The position numbers and the translations under genes are program-made. DNA of 64,000 nt, taken from CAWDBV01 sp963800705. Its GTDB lineage: Bacteria; Actinomycetota; Thermoleophilia; Solirubrobacterales; 70-9. Location of the stretch: assembly GCA_963800705.1 (NCBI GenBank), contig CAWDBV010000002.1:124001-188000 (forward strand), given 5' to 3'. Shown piece by piece: positions 33,669-44,648 of this stretch. The notes below the pieces were generated by a model, which was given only the letters and a program-made list of their open reading frames with translations, was not told where the DNA came from and made no database searches. Positions within the stretch are counted from its first letter, which is position 1, and each line of letters opens with the position of its first letter.

Positions 33669-34663
33669 GCGATTCCCTCAAGGCCCCCGTCAAGGTCACC
33701 GTGACCGGCGCCGCCGGCCAGATCGGCTACGCGCTCCTGTTCCGGATCGCTGCCGGCGAGATGCTCGGCGACGATCAGCCGGTCCACCTGAAGCTGCTCG
33801 AGATCCCCGACGCGGTCAAGGCGGCGGAGGGGACGGCGATGGAGCTCGACGACTGCGCCTTCCCGCTGCTCGCCGGGATCGACATCGACGACGACCCGGT
33901 GAAGGGCTTCGAGGGCGCCAACATCGCGCTGCTGGTCGGCGCGATGCCGCGCGGCAAGGGGATGGAGCGCTCGGACCTGCTCGAGGCGAACGGGAAGATC
34001 TTCAAGCCCCAGGGCGAGGCGATCGCGAAGGGGGCCGCTGACGACGTCAAGGTGCTCGTGGTCGGTAACCCGGCGAACACGAATGCCCTGATCGCGATGT
34101 CGAACGCCGACGGCGTGCCCAGCGAGCGGTTCACGGCGATGGTCCGCCTCGACCACAACCGTGCGATCGCGCAGCTCGCCAAGAAGCTCGGGGTCGGAGC
34201 GGGCGAGATCACCAAGATGACGATCTGGGGCAACCACTCGACCACCCAGGTGCCCGACATCGGAAACGCCGAGGTGAACGGACAGCCGGCCTGGACCGAG
34301 GTCGGCGACGACGAGTGGATCCTCGGCGAGTTCATCGAGACGGTCGCCAAGCGGGGCGCCGCGATCATCGACGCGCGCGGCGCCTCGAGCGCCGCGTCGG
34401 CCGCCAACGCCGCGATCGACCACGTCCACGACTGGGTGCTCGGAACGCCCGACGGCGACTGGGTCTCGATGGGGATTCCCTCCGACGGCTCCTACGGGAT
34501 CGACGAGGGCCTGATCGCCGGCTTCCCGTGCACCTGCTCGGACGGCGAGTGGAAGATCGTCGAGGGGCTCCGGGTCGGCGACGCCTACAAGGAGAAGATC
34601 GAGGCGACGGTCGCCGAGCTCACCGAGGAGCGCGAAGCGGTCGACGGGTTGGGGCTGATCTAG
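33665..34663 (+). CDS. mdh: Malate dehydrogenase
   Basis: The GTG start overlaps the icd stop (GTGA). The 332-residue protein has NAD-binding VTVTGAAGQIGYALLFRIA, LVGAMPRGKGMERSDLL (substrate Arg), VLVVGNPANTNALIA, RLDHNRAIAQLA and the catalytic His in TIWGNHSTTQVPD. It is the cytosolic type (about 330 residues). With icd it forms a TCA operon. Confidence 0.96.
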   Translation: MSDSLKAPVKVTVTGAAGQIGYALLFRIAAGEMLGDDQPVHLKLLEIPDAVKAAEGTAMELDDCAFPLLAGIDIDDDPVKGFEGANIALLVGAMPRGKGMERSDLLEANGKIFKPQGEAIAKGAADDVKVLVVGNPANTNALIAMSNADGVPSERFTAMVRLDHNRAIAQLAKKLGVGAGEITKMTIWGNHSTTQVPDIGNAEVNGQPAWTEVGDDEWILGEFIETVAKRGAAIIDARGASSAASAANAAIDHVHDWVLGTPDGDWVSMGIPSDGSYGIDEGLIAGFPCTCSDGEWKIVEGLRVGDAYKEKIEATVAELTEEREAVDGLGLI

Positions 34664-34672
34664 CTCGAGGAA

Positions 34673-35035
34673 CTAGCGCGGGTAGTAGCCGCGCCCCTTC
34701 TTCGAAACGAGCTTGTCCTTCTGGAGCTCGTTCATCACCCGGTAGAGATAGTTCGGTTTGATCTTGAGCTTCTCGGCGATCTCAGAGGGCGTCACGCCGG
34801 GCTTCTCGGTGACGACCTTGAGCGCGTGCTCGGCGCGGGTGCCGCCCTTGCGGCGGCGGCGCTTTCGGCCTGACCGGCTGCCTCCGCCCGATCCGCGCGG
34901 CCGTCCGGGGCCGCGGCGGCCGCCGCTCAGGTCCTTGAGCGCGCCCTCGAGCCGGCGGCGCTCGTCCTCGAGCTCGGCGATCCGCTTCTCGATCAGGTCT
35001 CTGGCCTGATCGACTACGTTGGAGCTGCTTGCCAT
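34673..35035 (-). CDS. Small DNA-binding protein: coiled coil, AT-hook-like basic linker, winged helix
   Basis: The ATG at 35035 has AAAGGA nine bases upstream; the product has 120 residues. Residues 5-38 form a charged helix (ARDLIEKRIAELEDERRRLEGALKDL), residues 40-66 a Gly/Arg-rich linker with an AT-hook-like GRPRG and RKRRRRKGG, and residues 68-120 a winged helix (VVTEKPGVTPSEIAEKLKIKPNYLYRVMNELQKDKLVSKKGRGYYP). It probably dimerises and binds DNA as a nucleoid protein or local regulator. It is divergent from the dehydrogenase at 35085. Confidence 0.75.
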   Translation of the reverse strand: MASSSNVVDQARDLIEKRIAELEDERRRLEGALKDLSGGRRGPGRPRGSGGGSRSGRKRRRRKGGTRAEHALKVVTEKPGVTPSEIAEKLKIKPNYLYRVMNELQKDKLVSKKGRGYYPR

Positions 35036-35084
35036 TTGTGTGAGTCCTTTCAGTAAGTGTGAAAAACAATCGTAACGGTGAAAA
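35036..35084. promoter_or_regulatory. Short divergent promoter region with GTGTGA-type repeats
   Basis: Just 49 bases separate two divergent starts, so both promoters and any operator overlap here or lie in the coding ends. The stretch is AT-richer than its surroundings and holds three similar units on the plus strand: GTGTGAG (35038), GTGTGAAAAA (35057) and GGTGAAAAG (35077), about 19-20 bases apart. They could bind the adjacent winged-helix protein. No clear -10/-35 pair was found. Confidence 0.3.
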
Positions 35085-36044
35085 GTGAGTGACAAGCCGA
35101 CAGTCGTTGTCGCCCGCAAGCTGCTGCCCGCGGGGATCGAGCTCTTGGCGGAGCGATTCGAGCTTCGCGAGGGCGGGCTCGAGGCGACCCGGGAGCAGAT
35201 CCTCGAGCTCGTTCCCGGAGCCGCGGCGTTGATCCCCGACGTGTCGGTTCCGGTCGACGCCGAGCTGCTCGACGCCGCGGGACCCGGTCTGCGGGTGGTC
35301 GCCAACTTCGCGGTCGGATACGACAACGTCGACCTCGATGCCTGCCGCGAGCGCGGGATCGCGGTCACCAACACTCCCGACGTGCTCACCGAGGCAACCG
35401 CCGAGCTGGCGCTGACGCTGACGCTCGCTGCCGGGCGCCGCGCATCGGACGCCGAGCGCGACTTGCGCGAGGGCCGCTGGGAGAAGTGGGACCCGGCTGC
35501 CCATCTCGGGATCGAGCTGCGCGGAGCGACGGTCGGGGTCGTCGGGATGGGGCGGATCGGCCTGCGCTACGCCGAGCTCGTCGGGGCGATCGGCGCCGAG
35601 CTGATCTACACCGGGCCCTCGGTGAAGGAGACGGCTGAGCGCGAGCTCGGCGCTCGGCGGCTGCCGCTCGAGCCGTTGCTCGCCGAGTCCGACGTGGTCA
35701 GCCTGCACGCGCCGGCAAAGCCCGAGACGCGGGGCCTCATCGGCGCCGCCGAAATCGACCTGATCGGTCCCGATGGCGTGCTTGTCAACACCTCGCGCGG
35801 CCCGCTCGTCGACGAGCTCGCGCTGGCCGCGGCCTTGACGCAGGGCCGGCTTGGCGCCGCCGGGCTCGACGTCTACGCGAATGAGCCGGAGGTGCCACAG
35901 GAGCTGCTCGATGCGCCGAACGCGGTGCTGCTGCCCCACATCGGCTCGGCGACGGTCCCCTCGCGCGAGGGCATGGCGCGGACCGCGGCCGAGAACGTGA
36001 TCGCGGTGCTCACGGGGCGCGAGCCCCCGAACCGGGTCGCCTAG
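35085..36044 (+). CDS. D-isomer-specific 2-hydroxyacid dehydrogenase (glyoxylate reductase-like)
   Basis: The 319-residue protein from GTG 35085 has the family core: VVANFAVGYDNVDLDACRERGIAVTNTPDVL, the NAD-binding GATVGVVGMGRIGLRYAEL, VSLHAPAKPETRGLI, LVNTSRGPLVDELAL (catalytic Arg region), GLDVYANEP (Glu) and the catalytic His in LLPHIGSAT. It reduces 2-oxoacids such as glyoxylate or hydroxypyruvate; specificity is not readable. The last four bases overlap the convergent fatty acid hydroxylase gene. Confidence 0.92.
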   Translation: MSDKPTVVVARKLLPAGIELLAERFELREGGLEATREQILELVPGAAALIPDVSVPVDAELLDAAGPGLRVVANFAVGYDNVDLDACRERGIAVTNTPDVLTEATAELALTLTLAAGRRASDAERDLREGRWEKWDPAAHLGIELRGATVGVVGMGRIGLRYAELVGAIGAELIYTGPSVKETAERELGARRLPLEPLLAESDVVSLHAPAKPETRGLIGAAEIDLIGPDGVLVNTSRGPLVDELALAAALTQGRLGAAGLDVYANEPEVPQELLDAPNAVLLPHIGSATVPSREGMARTAAENVIAVLTGREPPNRVA

Positions 36045-36706
36045 GCGGGGTTACCGGTCTCTGCGTCGGGCTGCGGCCGGCGCTCGACCTTGCGCATTCG
36101 CGGCATCGTCCGGAAGACCGCGTCCCAGAGCGGCGAGGTGACGCCGAAGCCGAAGTGGTGGTCCTGGAAGTGGTGGCGCATGTGCTGCCGGCGAAGCTGC
36201 TTGCCGAGCTCCGTCCTCGGGGTCATGTGGTGCAGGTAGTAGTGCGTGTAGTCGTAAAAGAGGTAGCCAACGATCAGCCCGGCGAACAGCGGATAGGCCG
36301 CCGGAGCGCCGAAGATCAGCAGGTAGGCACCGAGGAAGACCGCGGCGAGCGGGATGCTCGCCGCCGGCGGCATCACGAGCCGCATCGCGTCGTTGGGGTG
36401 GTCGTGGTGGACGCCGTGGATGATGAAGTGGAGACGGTCGCCGCCCCGGAACTTCGGCTGCCAGTGGAAGACGAGCCGGTGCAGCCAGTACTCGGTCAGG
36501 GTCCAGATGCCCACCCCGACGATCGTCAGCAGCGCGAGCTTGCCGGCGCCGTAGCCGCCGTCGGCGCCGAGCCACAGCGCGGCGGCGATCACCGGGACGA
36601 AGATGATTGCCGGGATCGAGGGGTGGACCCGGCTGAAGAAGTCCATGAAGCGGCTATCGAAAAGCGGCGGCGAGGCCGCGAGCCGCTCTGTGCGGGAAGG
36701 TGGCAT
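36041..36706 (-). CDS. Fatty acid hydroxylase/sterol desaturase-type di-iron membrane protein
   Basis: With the ATG at 36706 the product has 221 residues (a GTG at 36727 would add seven). Four TM segments and the His boxes of the family are visible: HRLVFH, HFIIHGVHHDHP, HYYLHH and HMRHHFQDHHFGFG. Layout and length fit the FA2H/Scs7-like 2-hydroxylase branch, which hydroxylates acyl chains of membrane lipids. No redox partner is adjacent. Confidence 0.88.
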   Translation of the reverse strand: MPPSRTERLAASPPLFDSRFMDFFSRVHPSIPAIIFVPVIAAALWLGADGGYGAGKLALLTIVGVGIWTLTEYWLHRLVFHWQPKFRGGDRLHFIIHGVHHDHPNDAMRLVMPPAASIPLAAVFLGAYLLIFGAPAAYPLFAGLIVGYLFYDYTHYYLHHMTPRTELGKQLRRQHMRHHFQDHHFGFGVTSPLWDAVFRTMPRMRKVERRPQPDAETGNPA

Positions 36707-36798
36707 CGGGCGGAATGGTAGCGCCACAAAAAGAGTGCCTCAATTGCGGGAAGGGGGGTGGCGGAGCGCTGCCGCGGGTGGCATTATCGAGATCGGAC

Positions 36799-36987
36799 AT
36801 GGGAGACGCAAAGAAGACACCGAGATGCGAGGACTGCTTCTTTCACCGCCACATGCTCTGCGCTCTCGCTCTCGACCGGGCATGCCCCACCTTCCGGCCC
36901 GACACCCCGCAGGGCCTCGTACCTCCCGAGCAGACCTCGCTCCTGATTCGTCAGGACCAGGAGCTCGCCGCGCCGCACGCCGCCTAG
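36799..36987 (+). CDS. Small four-Cys protein, hypothetical
   Basis: The 62-residue reading frame has PRCEDCFFHRHMLCALALDRACPTFRP in residues 8-34: a CxxC followed by two more Cys and two His, which could hold a metal. The C-terminus is polar. The ATG at 36799 is preferred because residues encoded upstream look non-coding. I do not recognise a named family. It could be a small zinc protein. Confidence 0.6.
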   Translation: MGDAKKTPRCEDCFFHRHMLCALALDRACPTFRPDTPQGLVPPEQTSLLIRQDQELAAPHAA

Positions 36988-37022
36988 GTTCGCCCCAGTA
37001 GAGTCCCTCGCGGGGTGAGAGG

Positions 37023-37820
37023 TTGAAAGTCACCATCCTGGGCAAGTCGCCCTCGTGGCAGGACGCCGGCGGCGCCTGCAGCGGCTACCTCGTCCAGTCG
37101 GAGACGACCAACGTCCTGCTCGACTGCGGCAACGGTGTCTTCTCGAAGCTGCGGATGCACCTCGACTACGTCGATCTCGACGCGGTCGTGCTCTCCCACC
37201 TGCACGCCGACCACTGGCTCGACCTCGTCCCCTACTCCTACGCGCTCACTTACGCCCCCAAACAACAGCCGGTCCCGGTCCACATCTGGGAGGGGACCGA
37301 CGAGCCGGCGCGGCCGCGGCTGATCGCACCGCCCGGATCGACCGAGATGTTCCGCCGCGTGGTCGGCGCCTGGGGCAACGACGACCTGATCGAGAACGCC
37401 TTCGAGATCGAGGAGTACGGACCCGGCGACACGGTCGAGATCGACGATCTGAAGGCCACCTTCCAGGAGGTGCCGCACTTCATGCAGACCTTCGCGGTCG
37501 ACTTCGCCGCCGCCAATGGCACCGGCGGGCGGCTCACCTACGGCGCCGACTGCCGCCCCGGGGACGAGATCGTCGAGATCGCCCGCGACACCGACCTGCT
37601 GATCGTCGAGGCGACGCTGCCGCGCCCCGAGCGGACCGGTGTCCGCGGCCACATGACACCCGCCGAGGCGGGCGAGCACGCCCGCGAGGCGGGCGCGAAG
37701 CGGGTCGTGATCACCCACCTCTCCGACGAGCTCGGCGATGAGTGGGCGAAGACCGAGGCCGAGAAGACGTTCAAGGGCGAGGTCGACGTGGCGAAGGAAG
37801 GCGCCACGTACACAATTTAG
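37023..37820 (+). CDS. MBL-fold metallo-hydrolase (RNase Z-like)
   Basis: The TTG start gives a 265-residue protein beginning MKVTILGKSPSWQDAGGACSGYLV. Metal ligands are in VVLSHLHADHWLDLVPY (HxHxDH), EVPHFMQTFAVDF, TYGADCRPGDEIVEIA and VVITHLSDE. The layout matches the RNase Z/phosphodiesterase branch of metallo-beta-lactamase fold enzymes; without the tRNase exosite arm it is more likely a cyclic nucleotide or other phosphodiesterase. A hairpin follows its stop. Confidence 0.88.
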   Translation: MKVTILGKSPSWQDAGGACSGYLVQSETTNVLLDCGNGVFSKLRMHLDYVDLDAVVLSHLHADHWLDLVPYSYALTYAPKQQPVPVHIWEGTDEPARPRLIAPPGSTEMFRRVVGAWGNDDLIENAFEIEEYGPGDTVEIDDLKATFQEVPHFMQTFAVDFAAANGTGGRLTYGADCRPGDEIVEIARDTDLLIVEATLPRPERTGVRGHMTPAEAGEHAREAGAKRVVITHLSDELGDEWAKTEAEKTFKGEVDVAKEGATYTI

Positions 37821-37840
37821 GAGTCGCCTACGGCGACTCC
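37820..37840 (+). terminator. Perfect 9-bp stem-loop after the metallo-hydrolase
   Basis: GGAGTCGCC-TAC-GGCGACTCC begins at the last base of the TAG stop. The stem is perfect and GC-rich, but no T run follows (ATCAGG). It may be a non-canonical terminator or act in the leader of hsp20, which starts 35 bases later. Confidence 0.5.
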
Positions 37841-37875
37841 ATCAGGGTCCCCCTCATAGCTAACCTTGTGGCTCC

Positions 37876-38313
37876 ATGAGGCAACGCGATCCTTTTGCCG
37901 ATTTCGCCCGCATGCGCCGCGACATGGACCAGCTCCTCGGTGACGTCTGGGCGGGCGGGACATCTCCGCCGGGCCCCGGGCTTCGCCCCGCGGGTAGACG
38001 TCTACTACTGCGGCGAGCCGCGCAAGGCGATCATCGAGGCCGAGCTGCCCGGGATCGACCTCGAGGCAGTCAGTCTCGAGATCCGCGGCCGGACGCTGAT
38101 GATCAGCGGCGAGCGCCCGGTACGGGACGTCGAGGGCCGCACTTATCAGCAGGTCGAGCTTCCCTCGGGACGTTTCCGCCGCGTCGTCGAGCTGAGCGCC
38201 GACGTTGAAGCCGACAAGGCCTCGGCGAGCTACGACGACGGCGTGCTGCGGGTCGAGATCCCGCTCCGCCTGCCCGAGCAGGCGCGCGAGGTCCCGATCG
38301 AACGCAGCGAGTG

Positions 38314-38314
<1 letters not shown>
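37876..38314 (+). pseudogene. Hsp20 small heat-shock protein, reading frame broken by one inserted base
   Basis: The N-terminal 33 codons (MRQRDPFADFARMRRDMDQLL) are in one frame and the alpha-crystallin domain (FAPRVDVYYCGEPRKAIIEAELPGIDLEAV; YDDGVLRVEIPLRLP) in the next. One inserted base near 37970-37978 explains the shift; without it the gene encodes 145 residues, the normal Hsp20 size. The product is an ATP-independent holdase. Its stop overlaps the lon start (TGATG), an operon that makes sense as protein quality control. The break is probably not biological; see the lon entry. Confidence 0.82.
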
Positions 38315-40746
<2,432 letters not shown>

Positions 40747-40782
40747 AGAGGACTCATAGCGACGCTGCTGCTCGCGCTGCGG

Positions 40783-41588
40783 GTGCGGCCGAGCATCTTC
40801 TTCGCGATCCGGCAGCTGCGGGGCGCCGCCGGCGTCGCACGAGTACGCGATCCGGGCGACAGCGGCCGCGCGCCTGATCCGGCACGACAGCGACGATCCG
40901 CACGTGCTCGCCGAGTGCTTCGGCCGGCTCGCCGCGTACGAGCCCCCGCCCGAGGCCGCTCGGGCGCTGGGGCGCGCGGCGCCGAGAATCGGTCGTCGAC
41001 CTCGGCGCCAACATCGGGCTTTTCGGGCTGCTCGCGCTCGACCGCTATCCCCGGCTGCGAGGTGACCGGGTTCGAGCCCGATCCCGCGAATGCCGAACCT
41101 GCACGAGCGGTGATCGAGGCCAACAGGCCTCGGCGCGAGATGGAAGCTTCTACCGGCGCCTACGCTGCCGCCAAGGCCGGAACGGTGCGGCTTCGCCGCC
41201 GGCCGTTCGTCGCGCTCGCGCGCCGCGAAGCCCGGCGAGACGAGGCGATCGAGGTCCAGGCGATCGACGCCTTCCCCGATGCTCGAGGGCGCCGACCTGG
41301 TCAAGATCGACATCGAGGGCGCCGAGTGGGCGCTGCTCGCCGATCCGCGTTTCGCGGCGCTCGAGGCGGCCGCGATCGTGCTCGAGGTCCACGGCGCCGG
41401 ATGTCCGTCCGACGATCCCCGCCCGCGGCGGTCGACGGGCTCGAGCGGGCCGGCTACCGGACCCGGATCAGCTCGCGCAACCCCGATCCGAAGGACGAGC
41501 ACGAGGGCTACGGACCCATTGGGCGTGGCGCGAGGGTGAAGCCGCTAGGCGGTTTGGCGCCTGGCGGCTCGGGTATGCTCCGCATTGA
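40783..41588 (+). pseudogene. FkbM-like SAM-dependent methyltransferase, frame broken by several indels
   Basis: Pieces in shifting frames give MRPSIFFAIRQLRGAAGV, HEYAIRATAAARLIRHDSDD, the SAM-binding VVDLGANIGLFGLLALDRYP, EVTGFEPDPANAE, then EVQAIDAFPMLEGADLVKIDIEGAEWALL and IVLEVHGAGCPSDDPR, all FkbM-family features. Indels are visible near 40841, 40993, 41051, 41097, 41276, 41416 and 41525. The last one restores an ending ..GAWRLGYAPH with stop at 41586. FkbM enzymes O-methylate sugars or natural products. The exact start (GTG 40783) is uncertain. Confidence 0.7.
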
Positions 41589-41618
41589 ACCCCAAGCGAA
41601 TGAGAGTCGAGGAGAAAC

Positions 41619-42065
41619 ATGGGGGCGACAAGCGACGGGCAAAGGCAGCGGAGACGCGCCTAGTCGCGTCGACCCGGAACCCCTACGTGCAGCCGGCTGC
41701 TCGAGGACGAGGAGCTGCGAGACAACATCAAGGACGCGTTCAACGCCGCACGCGACGCGTACGAGCGGATGTCGAACGGCCGCGCCCCCGCAGACGCACT
41801 GTCGACGACAAGAGGGTCCATCGTGACTTCACGAGGCCGCCGAGTCGATGCGTGAGGCCTCGAACGCAGCTCCGGGGCAAGCGCAAGCGCGAGCGGCGGT
41901 ATCGGCCGCTGGCTGCTGATCGCCGCCGTCGGCGCCGATCCGTCGTGGTGCATTGAGCGAGGACGCCGCAAGGCGATCCTCGACCAGCTGTTCGGGGCCG
42001 AGGAGGAGTTCGAGTACACCTCGACCACCACCGCGGCCACCGAGGAGCAAGTCCCCACCACCTGA
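41619..42065 (+). pseudogene. Small predicted membrane protein, frame broken by indels
   Basis: A GAGGAG precedes the ATG at 41619. The pieces, in changing frames, read NPYVQ / RLLEDEELRDNIKDAFNAARDAYERM, then EAAESMREASNA, LRGKRKRERRY, a hydrophobic WLLIAAVGA and finally KAILDQLFGAEEEFEYTSTT to the stop at 42063. This suggests a helical cytoplasmic N-terminus and one TM segment near the C-terminus. At least four indels are needed; the net length change is a multiple of three. I do not recognise a named family. Confidence 0.5.
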
Positions 42066-42069
42066 CGCC

Positions 42070-42744
42070 GTGGGTGTCGGGGGACCGGGGCGGGGAATCG
42101 GGCGCGGCTCGCTGCTGATCGCGGCGGTCGCTCTCTGCGCCGGCGTCTCTGCTCCATCCGCACTCGCGGCCCCCGGAAACAACAGCTACGCCAACGCGCA
42201 GGTGCTGACCGGAAGCGGTATCTCCGTGCTCGGCTCGAACGTCGATGCCTTCAAGGAAGCCGGAGAGCCCGACCACGCCGGCAATCTCGGCGGCGCCTCG
42301 GTTTGGTACAGCTGGACGGCGCCGGCCGCCGGCGCGGCCAAGGTCGAAACCTGCGACAGCGGCTTCAACACGCTGCTCGCCGTGTATCGCGAATCCGGCG
42401 CCGTGCCGCCGTTCACGAACCTCGTCCCGGTCGCCTCCAATGACGACTTCCCCGGCTGCGGGGGCGGCAACCGCAGCAGGGTCGACTTCACGGCCGAGGC
42501 CGGCGTCACCTACAAGATCGCCGTCGACGGCTGGAACAACCCGGTGATCATCGGCGACCCGGCCGCCAGCGGGCCGATCCACATGCGCGTCGATGGACAG
42601 AAGGCCGCCGCGGCTCCCTTGATGGTGCCGCCGATCGCCGTCCAGGCGCCGACATTCGCGGTCCGCCGCAAGTGCGCCCGCAAAAAGCGAAAGCTCGCCG
42701 CCGCCGCGAAGAAGCGGCGCTGCAGCAAGAAGAGGAGGAAGTGA
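42070..42744 (+). CDS. Secreted PPC-like beta-domain protein with Cys/Arg/Lys-rich tail
   Basis: From GTG 42070 the 224-residue product has a signal peptide (SLLIAAVALCAGVSAPSALA), a single beta-sandwich like bacterial pre-peptidase C-terminal domains (ASVWYSWTAPAAGAAKVETCDSGFNTLLAVYRE; NRSRVDFTAEAGVTYKIAVDGW) and the tail RRKCARKKRKLAAAAKKRRCSKKRRK, cysteines 15 apart. The frame is intact although genes on both sides are broken. The next gene starts on its stop codon (TGATG). Confidence 0.82.
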   Translation: MGVGGPGRGIGRGSLLIAAVALCAGVSAPSALAAPGNNSYANAQVLTGSGISVLGSNVDAFKEAGEPDHAGNLGGASVWYSWTAPAAGAAKVETCDSGFNTLLAVYRESGAVPPFTNLVPVASNDDFPGCGGGNRSRVDFTAEAGVTYKIAVDGWNNPVIIGDPAASGPIHMRVDGQKAAAAPLMVPPIAVQAPTFAVRRKCARKKRKLAAAAKKRRCSKKRRK

Positions 42745-43446
42745 TGGCATCGGTCCACGTACTGCTGCCCGCGCAGCGCTACGTCTTCTCGGTCGAGAAC
42801 GGCGAGCCGGCTCCCGAGCAGATCTCGAGCTCGGCGGAAGGGTTCGAGCGCTACAAGCAGCTCCAGGCGGATGGCAAGACGATCGGCATGGTCGCCTTCC
42901 CGAACACGGTCCTGATCCGCGGTGCCGACGACTATCTCGTCGATCCGGGGCTGATCATGCAGGGCGGTCCGCTGCTCGGCGCGATGCAGCAGCTCGGGGT
43001 CGAGCCGCACGAGGTCAAGAAGGTGATCCTCACCCACCTCCATTTCGATCACGCCGAGGGCCTCGCCGCCTGGCCGCAGCGAAAGACCTGGGTCCACAAG
43101 ATCGAGACCGAGGCTCCCTACGCACAGATCGTCGCCGGCCAGCTCGAGATGGCCGAATCTCGAGGTCGTCGAGGGGCAGGAGGGGGAGATCGAGCCGGGG
43201 CTGCGCTGGATGCTCACCCCAGGGCACTGCGACGGGCTGATCACGCTGCTCGTCGACACCGACGACGGCCTCGTCGCGATCCCATCCGACTGCGTCGGGC
43301 CGCTGCCCGAATACTTCGACCAGATGGCTCTCCCGGAGGACTTCGGCCCCGAGCGCGACGTGCTGCTCGAGCAATGGAAGCGGATTCGCGAGCTTGACCC
43401 GGCGCTGATCGTCCCCGGCCACTACCCACCCTTCCGACCGCGATAA
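42744..43446 (+). pseudogene. MBL-fold hydrolase, broken by one inserted base
   Basis: The frame from ATG 42744 encodes VHVLLPAQRYVFSVENGE, YLVDPGLIMQGG and the metal site VILTHLHFDHAEGLAAWP. After about 137 codons it shifts: removing one base near 43155 joins MA to NLEVVEGQEGEIEPGLRWMLTPGHCDGLITLLVDTD and DPALIVPGHYPPF, with the remaining metal His residues. The corrected length is 233 residues. Family members hydrolyse esters, lactones or thioesters. The HLHFDH site is intact. Confidence 0.78.
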
Positions 43447-43467
43447 CCGTCGTCTGGCGTTGTCCTC

Positions 43468-43520
43468 GCCCGATCGTCTCGGTCACGTAGGTTTCCCTAC
43501 GCTCCCTTCGCCGATCGGGC
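43468..43520. promoter_or_regulatory. Nested inverted repeat upstream of a TetR gene
   Basis: Outer arms GCCCGATCG (43468-43476) and CGATCGGGC (43512-43520) pair perfectly over nine bases. Between them an inner hairpin CGTAGG-TTTC-CCTACG (43486-43501) is also perfect. It lies 22 bases after the metallo-hydrolase stop and 52 bases before the TetR start, so it could end transcription of the first or sit in the leader of the second. There is no T run. Confidence 0.5.
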
Positions 43521-43572
43521 TGCGTCCTAGCCAGACTCGGTTCTCGCGGCCGGAGTACCTAGACTTCGCGCT

Positions 43573-44178
43573 GTGGAGGCGAGTACCCAACCCCGGGAGC
43601 TGACCGGCGAGAAGGCCAGCCGGATCGTCGACGCGATGCGCTCGAGCGTCGCCGAGCGCGGCATCTCGGGCTCGACCTTCGAGCACGTGGCGCGCGAGGC
43701 CGGCGTCAGCCGCGGGCTGCTCCACTACTACTTCGGAACCAAGGAGAGGCTGCTCGGCGAGGTCGTGCGCCGCGACGCCGAGATCCGGGTCGCGCGGCTC
43801 GACGAGCCGCTCGGGCAGGCGAAGACCGTCGACGACGTGCTCAACGTCCTCGTCTCCAATCTCGAGGACCTGATCGAGAACGATCCCGGCTTCTTCGTCC
43901 TGCTCTTCGACGTCTTCACGGCCGGGCGGCGCAACCCCGAGATCCGCGACGAGATCGGAGCGCTCTTCAACCGCACCCGCGACCACGTCGCCGAGATCCT
44001 CGACGCGAAGCAGCGCGAGGGCGTGCTGGCGATGCGGTACGACACCGCCTCGGTGGTGAGCTACCTGTTCGCGATCGCCGACGGGATCGCTCTCCAGGTG
44101 CTCTCCGATCCGGATCGCGACGCCGCACCGCTGATCGAGGCGGCGACCGACGCAGCGCGGCATCTGCTCACCAAGTAG
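43573..44178 (+). CDS. TetR-family transcriptional regulator
   Basis: The GTG start gives 201 residues. The HTH is ASRIVDAMRSSVAERGISGSTFEHVAREAGVSRGLLHYYFGTKERLLGEVVRRD, residues about 14-66; the rest is a helical ligand-binding domain. It lies upstream of an MmpL gene, with one small gene on the other strand between them, so the transporter is a reasonable target. The ligand is unknown. Confidence 0.92.
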   Translation: MEASTQPRELTGEKASRIVDAMRSSVAERGISGSTFEHVAREAGVSRGLLHYYFGTKERLLGEVVRRDAEIRVARLDEPLGQAKTVDDVLNVLVSNLEDLIENDPGFFVLLFDVFTAGRRNPEIRDEIGALFNRTRDHVAEILDAKQREGVLAMRYDTASVVSYLFAIADGIALQVLSDPDRDAAPLIEAATDAARHLLTK

Positions 44179-44187
44179 CGCGCCAGC

Positions 44188-44610
44188 CTAGCCGACGGGG
44201 ATTGCGACCCGGAACGGACAGCGGGCAACGACCTCGCCCTGCAGGCGGCACTCCCAGACGTAGCCGCCTCCCGGCAGCACGATGCCGTTGAAGTTCATCG
44301 CGAGCGGAACGTTGAGTCGCTCCCCCTGTTTGAGCCCGGCGGGCCTCCCGACCTCCAGCTCGCCGGCGCCCTGGACTTTGTTCCCTTCGATTTCAACCTG
44401 CTGTCCGTCCTCATCCACAAGCACAGTCTCGATCTGAAAGCGCTCGTTCGCCTGGTCCCAGGGAACGTGAACGATCAGTCCAAGCGACATGTTGGTCGGC
44501 ATTCCGGGGGCGCTCAGGCGTGTGAACCCCCCTCCGAGGACGTTCAGCTTTCCGTCCGCCGCTTGGGCGGCGTCGCAGAGGATCGCGGTGACCTCGATTC
44601 CAGTCGTCAC
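44188..44610 (-). CDS. DUF6941-like protein
   Basis: The 140-residue protein has the pattern ILCDAAQAADGKLNVLGGGFTRL at the N-terminus, then beta strands (LGLIVHVPWDQANERFQIETVLVDEDGQ) and GGYVWECRLQGEVVARCPFRV. The family is common in actinobacteria and uncharacterised. It is convergent with the TetR gene and divergent from the MmpL gene. Confidence 0.7.
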   Translation of the reverse strand: MTTGIEVTAILCDAAQAADGKLNVLGGGFTRLSAPGMPTNMSLGLIVHVPWDQANERFQIETVLVDEDGQQVEIEGNKVQGAGELEVGRPAGLKQGERLNVPLAMNFNGIVLPGGGYVWECRLQGEVVARCPFRVAIPVG

Positions 44611-44648
44611 CGGGCAATCGTCGCACTATCTGGAAAGCTGAGGAGTAG

